Source: Vibrio tapetis subsp. tapetis (lineage in GTDB: Bacteria > Pseudomonadota > Gammaproteobacteria > Enterobacterales > Vibrionaceae). Taken from it: DNA of 64,000 nt. The stretch is from positions 806,001-870,000 of the forward strand of contig NZ_LT960611.1 of assembly GCF_900233005.1 (NCBI RefSeq), read 5' to 3'. This document shows, piece after piece, positions 25,492 through 34,183 of this stretch (position 1 is its first letter; each line of letters opens with the position of its first letter). The translations under genes were made by a program, and so were the position numbers. The notes below the pieces were generated by a model, which worked only from the letters and a program-made list of their open reading frames with translations, ran no database searches and was not told the DNA's origin.

Positions 25492-26868
25492 ATGCAAGAC
25501 CTATATTCATTTCTACAAATTGTCGACAACCTCGTTTGGGGTCCACCACTGCTAATTCTGTTAGTTGGTACCGGCGCATACTTCACTTTTCGACTCAACC
25601 TTTTGCAGTTCCGTCACCTGCCTACTGCGCTAAAACTTGTGTTTGGCAAAAACAAAAACCAAGAGAAGCAAGGCGATATTTCCAGCTTCGCTGCTCTGTG
25701 TACTGCCCTTTCGGCAACCATTGGTACGGGTAATATCGTTGGTGTTGCTACTGCTATCAAAATGGGTGGCCCTGGCGCTCTATTTTGGATGTGGCTCGCG
25801 GCTTTATTTGGCATGGCGACGAAATACGCCGAATGTTTGCTTGCGGTGAAATACCGTAAAGTTGACGATAAAGGCCAAATGGTTGGCGGACCAATGTACT
25901 ACTTGCAGTACGGTGTAGGTTCAAAATTCTTAGCCGTCATGTTCGCTATTTTTGCTTTGGGTGTTGCCTGCTTTGGTATCGGTACCTTCCCACAAGTGAA
26001 TGCCATTTTGGACGCTAGCTATCTGTCTTTTGGTGTATCTCGTGACGTTTCTGCCATTGTTTTAACTTCATTGGTTGCCATCGTGACACTAGGTGGAATC
26101 CAGTCTATCGCTAAAGTTGCGGGTAAAGTGGTACCAACCATGGCACTATTTTACATTCTTGCGTGTGTCAGTGTTCTAGCCATGAATGCAGACCAACTCG
26201 GAGCCGCGATTTCACTGGTGGTAAGTTCCGCATTTACCAATACCGCAGCAAGTGGTGGCTTCTTAGGGGCTAGCATTATGCTTGCGATTCAATCTGGTAT
26301 TGCTCGCGGCGTATTCTCTAACGAGTCGGGACTTGGTAGTGCACCAATGGCGGCGGCAGCAGCGAAAACAGACTCTTGTGTCAAACAAGGCCTGATTTCA
26401 ATGACAGGCACCTTCTTCGACACCATCATCATCTGTACCATGACTGGCCTCACGCTTATCCTAACGGGTGCTTGGCAAGGCGATCTTGCTGGCGCAGAGA
26501 TGACGACTTACGCCTTTTCAGTCGGCTTAGATTCTGAATCAATCGGCCCGATGATGGTATCAGTTGGTTTGATGTTCTTTGCGTTTACTACCATTCTAGG
26601 TTGGAACTACTACGGCGAGCGCTGCGTGGTTTACTTGATGGGTACCAAAGCCATTCTACCTTACAAAATCATCTTCGTAGCGTTAGTCGCATCAGGTGCT
26701 TTCTTAAAGTTGGACATGATTTGGGTTATCGCAGACATCGTAAACGGCCTAATGGCGATTCCAAACTTAATTGGTTTGATTGCGTTAAGAAGTGTCGTAA
26801 TTGAAGAAACCAAGCGATTCTTTGATATTGAGTCTGGCTTACAATCATCGAAACCAGTTCAAGCATAA
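25492..26868 (+). CDS. Sodium:alanine/glycine symporter (AGCS family)
   Basis: Inner-membrane Na+-coupled amino-acid symporter of 458 residues with about 10-11 helices. The AGCS signature is clear: GTGNIVGVATAI, GGPGALFWMWLAALFGMATKYAE, GGPMYYLQYG and SNESGLGSAPMAAAAAKTD. AAGGGGA lies 4 nt before the ATG and can pair with an upstream TCCCCTT. The tandem glycine riboswitch directly upstream indicates that glycine is a transported or regulating substrate. It is a single-gene unit closed by a terminator. Confidence 0.95.
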   Translation: MQDLYSFLQIVDNLVWGPPLLILLVGTGAYFTFRLNLLQFRHLPTALKLVFGKNKNQEKQGDISSFAALCTALSATIGTGNIVGVATAIKMGGPGALFWMWLAALFGMATKYAECLLAVKYRKVDDKGQMVGGPMYYLQYGVGSKFLAVMFAIFALGVACFGIGTFPQVNAILDASYLSFGVSRDVSAIVLTSLVAIVTLGGIQSIAKVAGKVVPTMALFYILACVSVLAMNADQLGAAISLVVSSAFTNTAASGGFLGASIMLAIQSGIARGVFSNESGLGSAPMAAAAAKTDSCVKQGLISMTGTFFDTIIICTMTGLTLILTGAWQGDLAGAEMTTYAFSVGLDSESIGPMMVSVGLMFFAFTTILGWNYYGERCVVYLMGTKAILPYKIIFVALVASGAFLKLDMIWVIADIVNGLMAIPNLIGLIALRSVVIEETKRFFDIESGLQSSKPVQA

Positions 26869-26877
26869 TCTAGAACG

Positions 26878-26910
26878 ACAAAGTCCGCGATAACTGCGGA
26901 CTTTGTTATT
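26878..26910 (+). terminator. Terminator after the AGCS symporter gene
   Basis: ACAAAGTCCGC and GCGGACTTTGT, an 11-bp perfect stem with a 7-nt loop, followed by TATTTCTGT. The T-run is imperfect but the stem is strong. Confidence 0.8.
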
Positions 26911-26940
26911 TCTGTCTAAGCGATGTCTATACGATGGCTG

Positions 26941-27579
26941 CTATAAAGGCTCTTCCATAATAAGCTTCACACCCAATGCAACCAAAACCACACCTGTCGC
27001 TCCTTCAAGCCAACGTACAAATGATGTATTACTCAAGGCACCTTTCGCTCTATTGATCATCAGCGCAATACTACATTGCCAAACCATAGCAATAAAAAAG
27101 TGAATCGACGCCATTAACAGCGACTGTAAGAATGGCGAATAATCTGGGTGAATAAACTGCGGTAGAAAAGCCAGATAAAACACGGCAGTTTTAGGGTTCA
27201 ACACATTGGATAAAAAGCCTTCTTTAAGTGATTTCCTCCAATCCCCTTGAGAGCCACTGTTTACCGCTTCAATTTTTAAGGCATCACCACCGCGCCACAT
27301 GGTTTTTAATGAGCCAATTCCTAACCAAATAAGATACGCGGCGCCAACCCATTTCATAACCATAAACATTTCCGCAGATTGCAAGAGAATGGCCGAGATA
27401 CCAATAGCAGAGAATGTGGCGTGGACGAACAACCCCAAGCAAATACCTAAGCTAGTTATGCTCCCTTGCAGTGCACCATTACGGCTGGTATTACGGATAA
27501 CCAAAGCCGTATCAAGCCCAGGCGTTAATGTTAGGATAGTAATGGCAATCAAAAAAGCTTCAATATTCAGTAGTTGCAT
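26941..27579 (-). CDS. LysE/RhtB-family amino-acid exporter
   Basis: Integral membrane protein of 212 residues with six predicted helices and the LysE-family N-terminal signature LTLTPGLDTALVIRNTSRNGALQG. KEGFLSNVLNPKTAVFYLAFLPQFI is the family's second conserved block. Members export lysine, threonine, homoserine lactone or related small molecules; the substrate cannot be assigned. The Shine-Dalgarno is poor. It is convergent with the AGCS symporter gene and divergent from the carboxypeptidase gene. Confidence 0.9.
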   Translation of the reverse strand: MQLLNIEAFLIAITILTLTPGLDTALVIRNTSRNGALQGSITSLGICLGLFVHATFSAIGISAILLQSAEMFMVMKWVGAAYLIWLGIGSLKTMWRGGDALKIEAVNSGSQGDWRKSLKEGFLSNVLNPKTAVFYLAFLPQFIHPDYSPFLQSLLMASIHFFIAMVWQCSIALMINRAKGALSNTSFVRWLEGATGVVLVALGVKLIMEEPL

Positions 27580-27770
27580 AGTGAGGATCGAATAAATAAA
27601 TCATTCCATCTGTATATCAATTGTTTCAAAGCTTGGAAAGCGAAGTTTACAGAAAAAAGTCGAGTCAACCCGAATAGGTAAACAAATTGAGCATGATTCG
27701 TTGTTAAATAGTTGCTATAGTTTGGCTTGGATTTCGTTCCGCTCGTTTAAGCTACAAAATAAGGATTACC

Positions 27771-29252
27771 ATGAGCTATTACAAAAAACTTGTCGACCAT
27801 AACTTGAAGATCTCACGCTTCAATCATCTCTCAGCAATCTGTGGCTGGGATCAGGCTGCAATGATGCCTAGTGGTGGCAACCAAGCTCGCTCGGAAGCAA
27901 TGGCAGAACTGTCTGTTCACGTTCACACTCTATCAACTCAGCCACAACTTGCTGAATGGTTTGATAAGGCTGAGCAAGAATCTCTTTCTCCGACTGAAAC
28001 CGCCAGCCTGCGTGAAATGAAACGTACCTGGAATAATAGCAATGTGCTGCCAGAAGCCCTCGTGGAAGCAAAAGCCCTTGCCGGTTCTAAGTGTGAGCAC
28101 GCATGGCGCAGTCAACGCGGCCAAAATGATTGGCAAGGTTTTGAAAAAAACTGGCGTGAAGTGGTTGAGCTTTCTCGAGAAGAATCTCAGATTCGTGCCG
28201 ATGCTGCTGGCTTATCACCTTACGATGCCATGCTTGATCTCTACGAACCTGGCACGAATACCCAATTCCTCGAAGGCTTATTTGGCGACGTAAAAACGTG
28301 GCTACCTAACCTCATTGATCAAGTTATTGATAAACAGAATCAAGAACAAATCATTCAACCAAGTGGCACTTTTCCAACACAAAACCAGCGCGAACTTGGG
28401 TTGGATGTAATGAAGTTACTTCAATTCGACTTCAACCACGGTCGCCTTGATGTCAGTGTTCATCCATTTTGCGGCGGTGTGCCTTCGGATGTCCGCCTAA
28501 CGACACGTTACTGCGAAAGCGACTTTGTTCAGTCTTTAATGGGCACGGTTCATGAAACAGGCCACGCTCGATATGAGCAAGGTTTACCAAAATCATTAGC
28601 AGGGCTGCCAGTTGGAGAAGCGCGTTCAATGGGTGTGCACGAGTCTCAATCTCTATTTTTCGAGATGCAGTTAGGCCGCAGTGACGCATTCATTAAAATC
28701 TTATCAGAAAAAGCTGCACACAATTTCGGACGTCAGTCTGACTCGGCGTTTTCTTATGACAACTTCCACAAGCTTTACACCAAAGTGGATAAAGGCTTCA
28801 TTCGTGTCGATGCCGATGAGCTAACCTACCCTGCCCACGTTATTCTTCGTTACGAAATTGAACGTGACCTGATCAACGGTAAAATTTCCCACACTGATGT
28901 ACCAGAGCTTTGGGCCACCAAGATGAAGCAATACTTGGGTCTTGATACGGTAGGCAACTACACCAACGGATGCATGCAAGACATACACTGGACAGACGGC
29001 GCATTCGGCTACTTCCCAAGTTACACACTTGGCGCGATGTACGCGGCGCAACAAATGGCAACAGTTAGTAAGCAGTTGAACGTTGAAGACGTGATTAACT
29101 CTGGTGATTTAACACCTATTTTTGACTGGCTAGGCAGTAACATTTGGGATAAGGCGAGTACGCTTTCAACCAATGATTTGATGATTCAAGCAACAGGTGA
29201 AGTATTGAATCCTAGTTTCTTTAAGAAACACTTAGAGGATCGCTACTTGTAA
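27771..29252 (+). CDS. M32 family zinc carboxypeptidase (Taq type)
   Basis: Cytoplasmic metallocarboxypeptidase of 493 residues, the usual M32 length. The zinc site HETGH (residues 261-265) is followed by the third-ligand region GVHESQSLFFE (about 289-299). Other M32 blocks are HPFCGGVPSDVRLTTRY, FIRVDADELTYPAHVILRYEIE and GCMQDIHWTDGAFGYFPSYTLG. AAGGA precedes the ATG. It removes C-terminal residues from peptides and fits general peptide turnover. Monocistronic, closed by a terminator. Confidence 0.94.
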   Translation: MSYYKKLVDHNLKISRFNHLSAICGWDQAAMMPSGGNQARSEAMAELSVHVHTLSTQPQLAEWFDKAEQESLSPTETASLREMKRTWNNSNVLPEALVEAKALAGSKCEHAWRSQRGQNDWQGFEKNWREVVELSREESQIRADAAGLSPYDAMLDLYEPGTNTQFLEGLFGDVKTWLPNLIDQVIDKQNQEQIIQPSGTFPTQNQRELGLDVMKLLQFDFNHGRLDVSVHPFCGGVPSDVRLTTRYCESDFVQSLMGTVHETGHARYEQGLPKSLAGLPVGEARSMGVHESQSLFFEMQLGRSDAFIKILSEKAAHNFGRQSDSAFSYDNFHKLYTKVDKGFIRVDADELTYPAHVILRYEIERDLINGKISHTDVPELWATKMKQYLGLDTVGNYTNGCMQDIHWTDGAFGYFPSYTLGAMYAAQQMATVSKQLNVEDVINSGDLTPIFDWLGSNIWDKASTLSTNDLMIQATGEVLNPSFFKKHLEDRYL

Positions 29253-29283
29253 CGAATACCGTTATTCCATATTTGGTATTTTT

Positions 29284-29318
29284 AAGGGCGCATATCAACT
29301 CGTATATGCGCCCTTTTT
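29284..29318 (+). terminator. Terminator after the M32 carboxypeptidase gene
   Basis: AAGGGCGCATAT and ATATGCGCCCTT form a long perfect stem followed by TTTT. Confidence 0.9.
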
Positions 29319-29365
29319 CTATATACTAAGGTGAAACATTCACCAGCTTGCTATCGAGAAAAACT

Positions 29366-29713
29366 ATGTTTAAAAATCTACAGGTTGTACTTTTTGCTTT
29401 CACGATTTTGTTTTCCCCTTTTTCAATGGCGTCGGAACGAGCAGAGCAAGGTTGGCAACTGATAGAACAAGGTGCTCTGATCGTCGATGTACGAACGCCT
29501 CAAGAATTTGATGATGCGCATTTAAACAATGCCCTGAACTTCCCGTTACATGAACTTGATAAACACTTTTCATCCATAAACAAAGACCGCGTGATTGTGT
29601 TGTACTGCCGAAGCGGTAACCGTTCAGGCCAAGCTTATAACTATTTACTCGAACAAGGGTTTACTCACTTGCACAATGCCGGTGGCCTACAAGAAATGCA
29701 AACATCTAAGTAA
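29366..29713 (+). CDS. Periplasmic single-domain rhodanese (PspE-like)
   Basis: Sulfurtransferase-type protein of about 115 residues with a signal peptide (MFKNLQVVLFAFTILFSPFSMAS). The rhodanese domain has the typical LIVDVRTPQEFDDAHLNNALNF start and the active-site loop YCRSGNRSG with the catalytic cysteine. The open frame extends to a TTG at 29348; the ATG at 29366 has GAGAA at good spacing and starts the signal peptide cleanly. Single-domain periplasmic rhodaneses such as PspE move sulfane sulfur; the exact substrate is unknown. Confidence 0.9.
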   Translation: MFKNLQVVLFAFTILFSPFSMASERAEQGWQLIEQGALIVDVRTPQEFDDAHLNNALNFPLHELDKHFSSINKDRVIVLYCRSGNRSGQAYNYLLEQGFTHLHNAGGLQEMQTSK

Positions 29714-29837
29714 AATAGTCCTGCATGAATGCCGCTTTATCCTAGTCACGCAGCCTCATTACGCTGTCAGCGAACGTAAACTGTTAATTAAACTCTTTAT
29801 CAATTCAATGCATGACATAGCCCTGACAATAATATGT

Positions 29838-29866
29838 TTGACGTCAACCATTCAAGCAAGCATAAT
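29838..29866 (+). promoter_or_regulatory. Sigma70-like promoter for the lipoprotein gene
   Basis: TTGACG, a 17-bp spacer and CATAAT lie about 36 bp before the lipoprotein start codon. This is one of the better matches to the sigma70 consensus in the window. Confidence 0.6.
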
Positions 29867-29902
29867 GCGACGTAAAACCACATATTATATAAAAGGTCAT
29901 CT

Positions 29903-30343
29903 ATGACATCGTTTGGTAAAATTATTGCTCTCGTTCTTGCTGCTTCTACACTAGGCGGCTGCTCTGCTTACAACATGGCAAAAGCTGCAAAACTGCAGTC
30001 TGATTACAACCTGTTAACTGGCCAAAACGAAGCTATTTTTAACTCTGATAATGGCAATCAATACATGATCCCTGCTGCTCATGATGAACGCCACCCAAAA
30101 ATGCTTGTTTGTTCTCAAATAAACGGCTTGTTTGTTGAAGTAACGGAAGATGACCTACGTGAAGTAGCGAACGAGTTTCTGACTAAAAACAAACCAGGTT
30201 TAGAAGCTGGCGCTGGTGAAGAGCAATCTGCAGTAGCAAACCAAAAGATCTGTTGGGAATTTGAAATCAACCAACCTCAACCCATTGGTGCTTACCTAGA
30301 CGAAGAGACCGGTGAAGTTGTTGTTGTAGGCCAAAGCAACTAA
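29903..30343 (+). CDS. Predicted lipoprotein, unknown function
   Basis: A 146-residue protein with a lipoprotein signal ending in the lipobox STLGGC (C20). The mature part has no membrane segment and only a few cysteines (about C72 and C112), and ends in an acidic EETGEVVVVG stretch. AAGG precedes the ATG. It has its own promoter-like sequence and terminator, so it is monocistronic. Residue +2 after the lipidated cysteine is Ser, which favours outer-membrane sorting. I do not recognise the family. Confidence 0.8.
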   Translation: MTSFGKIIALVLAASTLGGCSAYNMAKAAKLQSDYNLLTGQNEAIFNSDNGNQYMIPAAHDERHPKMLVCSQINGLFVEVTEDDLREVANEFLTKNKPGLEAGAGEEQSAVANQKICWEFEINQPQPIGAYLDEETGEVVVVGQSN

Positions 30344-30378
30344 TCATATCTCACCATTTGATAGTATTCAGAATGTTT

Positions 30379-30410
30379 AAAGGCGATCTTGTGATCGCCT
30401 TTTTTTATAA
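30379..30410 (+). terminator. Terminator after the lipoprotein gene
   Basis: AAAGGCGATC and GATCGCCTTT with a TTGT loop and a long T-run. The rest of the 30344-30712 gap shows no gene. Confidence 0.9.
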
Positions 30411-30712
30411 CTGTTAAACTATTTCGACCAAACCTATCAAACACTTTTGTAAAAATCCCGAAAATTCAGCTAGATAGCTCAAGGCCTTTCCATTGAAAGT
30501 AACAGATCCCTTTAAGTTTCTCGTACATTTCTAGACTTTATATAACCCTGACAAATATCCAACACATAAGATTTGATGGCAAACTATGTGCTTTATATAC
30601 TCGCCGCCACAAACAAGGTATTACGAGATACCTTAACCTTAATTTAGTAAACCCTATCACACTGTCAGGAGACACGCTTAGCAAGGAAATGCTAACTACT
30701 TGGAGTTTCAAA

Positions 30713-31234
30713 GTGAAAAAATTGCTATTAGCTACGGCTGTTCTTGTCTCTACTAATGCCTCTGCACTAGATTTCACCGTTCTTGCTGGCGTTGACAGCA
30801 ACAATGGCCCAGCGGTTGCTGCTGAAATTGGTGTTGGCTCTGCACTAATTGGCTTTCAAGCTCTTGGGAATGTAGAGCAGAAAAACGTCATTGGCGCTGA
30901 TGAACATAACCCTGAAGGCCACGATTTAATTCAAAGCCAAAAAGACGTTACTTTCTACACTGGATATCGTTTCGAAAATGGTATTGCCGCTAAAGCCGGT
31001 TTTGCAATGAGTACGTTTGAAGGCTCTATCAGTGACCAACGTCAAGGTCCAATCACACATGCAGTTTTCCGCCCTATGTTAGGTTTAGGCTACGACTTCA
31101 GTAATACATGGTCAGTAAATTTACACTATACAACCTCTGCGAATGTTGAGTCTTTTCAAGATGAAACACTTAACAAATATTCTGAATACACATTTGAAGA
31201 CAGCGTAACCATCATGGCTGGTTTCCGCTTCTAA
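30713..31234 (+). CDS. Small outer-membrane beta-barrel-like protein, group A copy 1
   Basis: About 173 residues from a GTG at 30713, which has GGAG 7 nt upstream and gives the signal peptide VKKLLLATAVLVSTNASA. The longer frame from 30689 adds eight codons that spoil the signal. The mature protein begins LDFTVLAGVDSNNGPAVAAEIGVG and ends in aromatic SVTIMAGFRF, an outer-membrane C-terminal signature. Alternating hydrophobic strands suggest an 8-stranded barrel. It is a paralogue of the next gene (DFTLLGGIDTQNG, FRPMLGLGYDFS). No family name can be given. Confidence 0.78.
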   Translation: MKKLLLATAVLVSTNASALDFTVLAGVDSNNGPAVAAEIGVGSALIGFQALGNVEQKNVIGADEHNPEGHDLIQSQKDVTFYTGYRFENGIAAKAGFAMSTFEGSISDQRQGPITHAVFRPMLGLGYDFSNTWSVNLHYTTSANVESFQDETLNKYSEYTFEDSVTIMAGFRF

Positions 31235-31342
31235 CCAAATTATAGAAAGAAGAGACGTTTCTCTTTTTTCAGTAACACATCACCAACTTACTGTTTATGG
31301 ATTTAACCAGCACGGAATTGCTACTTTCCGGAGTTCTATAAA

Positions 31343-31825
31343 ATGAAAAAACTATTGATTGCCACTGCTATTCTTGCGTCTTCTGCTGCCTCTGCAAACG
31401 TTGACTTCACTCTTTTAGGTGGTATTGATACTCAAAATGGTCTTAACCTTGCTGCTGAAGTAGGTTTTGGTCAAGCTGTAGTAGGTGTTAAGGGGCTTGG
31501 CAGTATTGAAGAAACATTGATGCTAACTCAAACTAACACTTTGACAGGTACTCAAAATGATACAACTGTTTATGGCGGCTACCGTTTAGGTAATGGCATG
31601 GCTATTAAAGCAGGTGCGGTATTTTCTAGCTATGACGTAAAAATCACAGGAACATCTATCGATGATTCTAGATCTACCATTCGACCTATGGTTGGTTTCG
31701 GTTATGACTTTAGCGACAACTTCACTATGGATGTACATTATACAGCATCATCAGAACTTAATGCCGAAGGCCGCATTATAACTCTAGATGACAGCTTCAC
31801 TTTCCTAGCTGGCTACCGCTTCTAA
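31343..31825 (+). CDS. Small outer-membrane beta-barrel-like protein, group A copy 2
   Basis: 160 residues with a signal peptide (MKKLLIATAILASSAASA) and GGAG before the ATG. The mature part starts NVDFTLLGGIDTQNGLNLAAEVGFG, has TIRPMVGFGYDFSDNFTMDVHYT and ends DSFTFLAGYRF with the terminal aromatic. It parallels the gene about 110 bp upstream in every block, so the pair arose by duplication. A terminator follows. Probable small surface barrel; function unknown. Confidence 0.78.
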   Translation: MKKLLIATAILASSAASANVDFTLLGGIDTQNGLNLAAEVGFGQAVVGVKGLGSIEETLMLTQTNTLTGTQNDTTVYGGYRLGNGMAIKAGAVFSSYDVKITGTSIDDSRSTIRPMVGFGYDFSDNFTMDVHYTASSELNAEGRIITLDDSFTFLAGYRF

Positions 31826-31850
31826 GAAAACCTCTAACACCTATTTATCT

Positions 31851-31884
31851 AAGCCCTAGATGACTGTCATCTGGGGCTTTTTTG
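31851..31884 (+). terminator. Terminator after the group A barrel genes
   Basis: AAGCCCTAGATGA pairs with TCATCTGGGGCTT (one G-T wobble) and is followed by TTTT. Confidence 0.85.
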
Positions 31885-31916
31885 TGGCTATTTAGCAATT
31901 AAGAACTAATCTGACA

Positions 31917-31943
31917 TAAAAAGCACCAACCGAAGTCAGTGCT
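31917..31943 (-). terminator. Terminator of group B barrel copy 1
   Basis: On the minus strand AGCACTGAC, a TTCG tetraloop, GTTGGTGCT and a T-run, about 45 bp after the stop. Confidence 0.8.
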
Positions 31944-31987
31944 AAAATAAAATCTTATGATCGCTATAGAGCAGCAGCGAACTGATA

Positions 31988-32524
31988 TTACATAAAGTGC
32001 AAAGTAAAATTCACGCCGATATGTTCAACATTACCGTACTTAGTTTCATACTTTTGCGCCAAGACACCAGCAGACAAGCCTTCACTGAAGAAGTAATCTG
32101 CGCCTACACCGTACATATAGCCATGACCACTTTCTGTCTCGTAGGTATGCTCTGTTTTACCATCAATTTCAAGAGTTGTCTCACCACTCCATGCATGTCG
32201 GCCAAGCTTTGCATAAAGCTGCACCGGGCCCACCATTACTTGAGGTTTAAGGGCGAAATAGAAAGAATCAAATTGAGAAACATCTTTAATATTAACTAAG
32301 TCATTCTCAGGAAGCCACAACTCTTCTTGTTTACCATGCCCTTGAAATCCAATTTCAACGCCTAAAAACGACAAAAGATTTGCACCAACATATGCACCAA
32401 CTCCAACGTCTTTCTGTCCATCGAGTGAAGCTTGACCTGCGTTAAGACCAATGTAGGCATTAGTGTCTGCAATAACGTTGAATGATGAGCCCGCAACCAG
32501 TGCTACGATAAGTAACTTTTTCAT
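31988..32524 (-). CDS. Small outer-membrane beta-barrel-like protein, group B copy 1
   Basis: 178 residues from the ATG at 32524, where the signal peptide MKKLLIVALVAGSSFNVIA begins. The longer frame to 32572 lacks support. The mature part starts DTNAYIGLNAGQASLDGQKDVGVGAYVGANLLSFLGVEIGF, an OmpA-like/opacity-type barrel start, and ends VNFTLHFM. It is a paralogue of the next two minus-strand genes, the most divergent of the three. A calcium- or adhesin-type role cannot be inferred. Function unknown. Confidence 0.78.
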   Translation of the reverse strand: MKKLLIVALVAGSSFNVIADTNAYIGLNAGQASLDGQKDVGVGAYVGANLLSFLGVEIGFQGHGKQEELWLPENDLVNIKDVSQFDSFYFALKPQVMVGPVQLYAKLGRHAWSGETTLEIDGKTEHTYETESGHGYMYGVGADYFFSEGLSAGVLAQKYETKYGNVEHIGVNFTLHFM

Positions 32525-32690
32525 GGGTGTACCTAAAAGGGAGAAATATAATTTAGATACAATATCAAACAATATTGTCAGTATGCGACATTTTGGTCAG
32601 AACAATGTCATTATGTTTAACTTAGAACATAATAAGGAAATGAAAAGGCAGCTTTACTTTCTCAAACCTGACAATAGAAAACAGGCACAA

Positions 32691-32726
32691 AAAAAGCGAC
32701 CCAACCGAGAAATGGCAAGTCGCTCT
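32691..32726 (-). terminator. Terminator of group B barrel copy 2
   Basis: On the minus strand GAGCGAC and GTCGCTT bracket an 18-nt loop with an inner CC/GG pairing, followed by a run of seven T. The stem is short, so the confidence is moderate. Confidence 0.65.
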
Positions 32727-32758
32727 CTGGCATAGTTAGAAATAATTCCCACTACGAC

Positions 32759-33226
32759 TTATAAGAAATGAATCGTTGCTGTTAGGTTGAACGAGCCAAT
32801 GTTACCTGAGTCTGTTTTAAAGTTTTGGTATGCACCACCAACAGACAGCATATCAAACATAAAGTATTCAACACCCACGCCATACATTGCATCGGTGCCA
32901 TCTTGATTTGGAGCACCTGAATGCGCAGCCTTATAACTGTGAACACCAGCTTTGCCGTATACGTGCAATGGACCCAAATCAATACTAGGCTTAACAGCAA
33001 AGTAGTATGAGCTCATATCCCAGTTGTTGATTTTGCCGTGGTTGTTGTAACCCGCTTCTAAACCAATGATTGGAAGAATACCAGTACCAACATGGAAACC
33101 AGCCGCTGTTGCATTCTTACCGTCTAGGTCAGACTGGCCAATATTTGCGCCTGCATACAACCAAGAATCCGCTGCTGCCGTCGATGCAACACCTGTTAGT
33201 GCCAATGCTAATAGAATCTTTTTCAT
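32759..33226 (-). CDS. Small outer-membrane beta-barrel-like protein, group B copy 2
   Basis: 155 residues with a signal peptide (MKKILLALALTGVASTAAA) and AGGA before the ATG. The mature part DSWLYAGANIGQSDLDGKNATAAGFHVGTGILPIIGLEAGYNNHG is nearly parallel to copy 3, and the C-terminus SFNLTATIHFL ends in a barrel-type hydrophobic strand. Other shared blocks are YYFAVKPSIDLGPLHVYGKAGVHS and DAMYGVGVEYF. It has its own terminator and promoter region, so it is probably transcribed alone. Predicted 8-stranded barrel, function unknown. Confidence 0.78.
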   Translation of the reverse strand: MKKILLALALTGVASTAAADSWLYAGANIGQSDLDGKNATAAGFHVGTGILPIIGLEAGYNNHGKINNWDMSSYYFAVKPSIDLGPLHVYGKAGVHSYKAAHSGAPNQDGTDAMYGVGVEYFMFDMLSVGGAYQNFKTDSGNIGSFNLTATIHFL

Positions 33227-33481
33227 TTTTTTCCTACTACTTAATACGCGAATACAATGCGAATATACTTAACAATCATGATTGCTTAAGTATAGATCCT
33301 TACCGCATTTATCGGCTGAAATTGAAAAAGCTTTAATCCCTACAAACTTTAAACTCGCTAGACGAGCACATAAAAAGCGCACGTCAAAAATTTGGGCTGA
33401 TTCTATATCTTTTAGTCTAGGCGACGCAAACTCATTGTAATAGGAACTTACAACTCACCCCTAATTTGACCCAAAAATGAC

Positions 33482-33506
33482 AAAAGGCACCGAACGATTC
33501 GGTGCC
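33482..33506 (-). terminator. Terminator of group B barrel copy 3
   Basis: On the minus strand GGCACCGAA, TCG loop, TTCGGTGCC and TTTT. The 307-bp gap 33227-33533 holds this and otherwise only AT-rich sequence. Confidence 0.88.
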
Positions 33507-33533
33507 ATAAGAAAATGATTTTAAAACTGATAC

Positions 33534-34028
33534 TTATAAGAAGTGGAACGTCGCTGTTAGAGCGAACTGATCAGAATTAACGTCAGCCGTATTACCACCC
33601 ATTTTAAACTGCGTCCATGAAGCGCCAACGGAAAGGTTATCAATCAAATAATATTCTGCACCAAAGCCATACATAAGATCTGTGCCTGTATCGTCACTTG
33701 AAACGCCACTGATCTCTTGGCTCCAAGAATGAAAACCAGCTTTTGCGTATACTTGAATCGGACCTACATCAATACTTGGCTTAGCTGCCACATAAATAGT
33801 TGATGCTTCAATGTTAACAGAGCCGACTGATGCGTCACCCAGTTTCTGGTAGCCCGCTTCTAAGCCGATAAACGGTAAAATACCGGTACCTATATGAGCG
33901 CCAAACACCGTGGACTTATCTGAGTCAATATTAGATTGGCCAACGTTTGCCCCTGCATAAATTAGAGCATCGGCCGCTGCCGTTGAAGACATGCCAAGCA
34001 ATGCCGCTACGATAAGAATCTTTTTCAT
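33534..34028 (-). CDS. Small outer-membrane beta-barrel-like protein, group B copy 3
   Basis: 164 residues with a signal peptide (MKKILIVAALLGMSSTAAA) and AAGG before the ATG. The mature part DALIYAGANVGQSNIDSDKSTVFGAHIGTGILPFIGLEAGYQKLG matches copy 2 closely; TIYVAAKPSIDVGPIQVYAKAGFHSW and DLMYGFGAEYYLID repeat the same plan, and it ends TATFHFL. Likely an outer-membrane barrel of the OmpA-like/opacity type. Differences between copies concentrate in predicted loops, which would fit surface-exposed variation. Function unknown. Confidence 0.78.
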   Translation of the reverse strand: MKKILIVAALLGMSSTAAADALIYAGANVGQSNIDSDKSTVFGAHIGTGILPFIGLEAGYQKLGDASVGSVNIEASTIYVAAKPSIDVGPIQVYAKAGFHSWSQEISGVSSDDTGTDLMYGFGAEYYLIDNLSVGASWTQFKMGGNTADVNSDQFALTATFHFL

Positions 34029-34104
34029 GAGATACCTTTATTAATCCATTGAATTACAAGCCATCTTTGGCTTTAGTTATCCAAATTTAGTGCTTTTGTG
34101 AATA

Positions 34105-34144
34105 ACTAAAGCACTAAATCACTAAATCACTAAATCACTAAATC
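34105..34144. repeat. Tandem 8-bp repeat, ACTAAATC
   Basis: Four perfect copies of ACTAAATC (34113-34144) preceded by one copy with a single change (34105-34112). It lies between the hrpA stop and the start of group B barrel copy 3, that is, in that gene's likely upstream region on the minus strand. Confidence 0.9.
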
Positions 34145-34183
34145 ACAATCTACTATAATTTGAAGCTGTTATATTTGGCTAAT

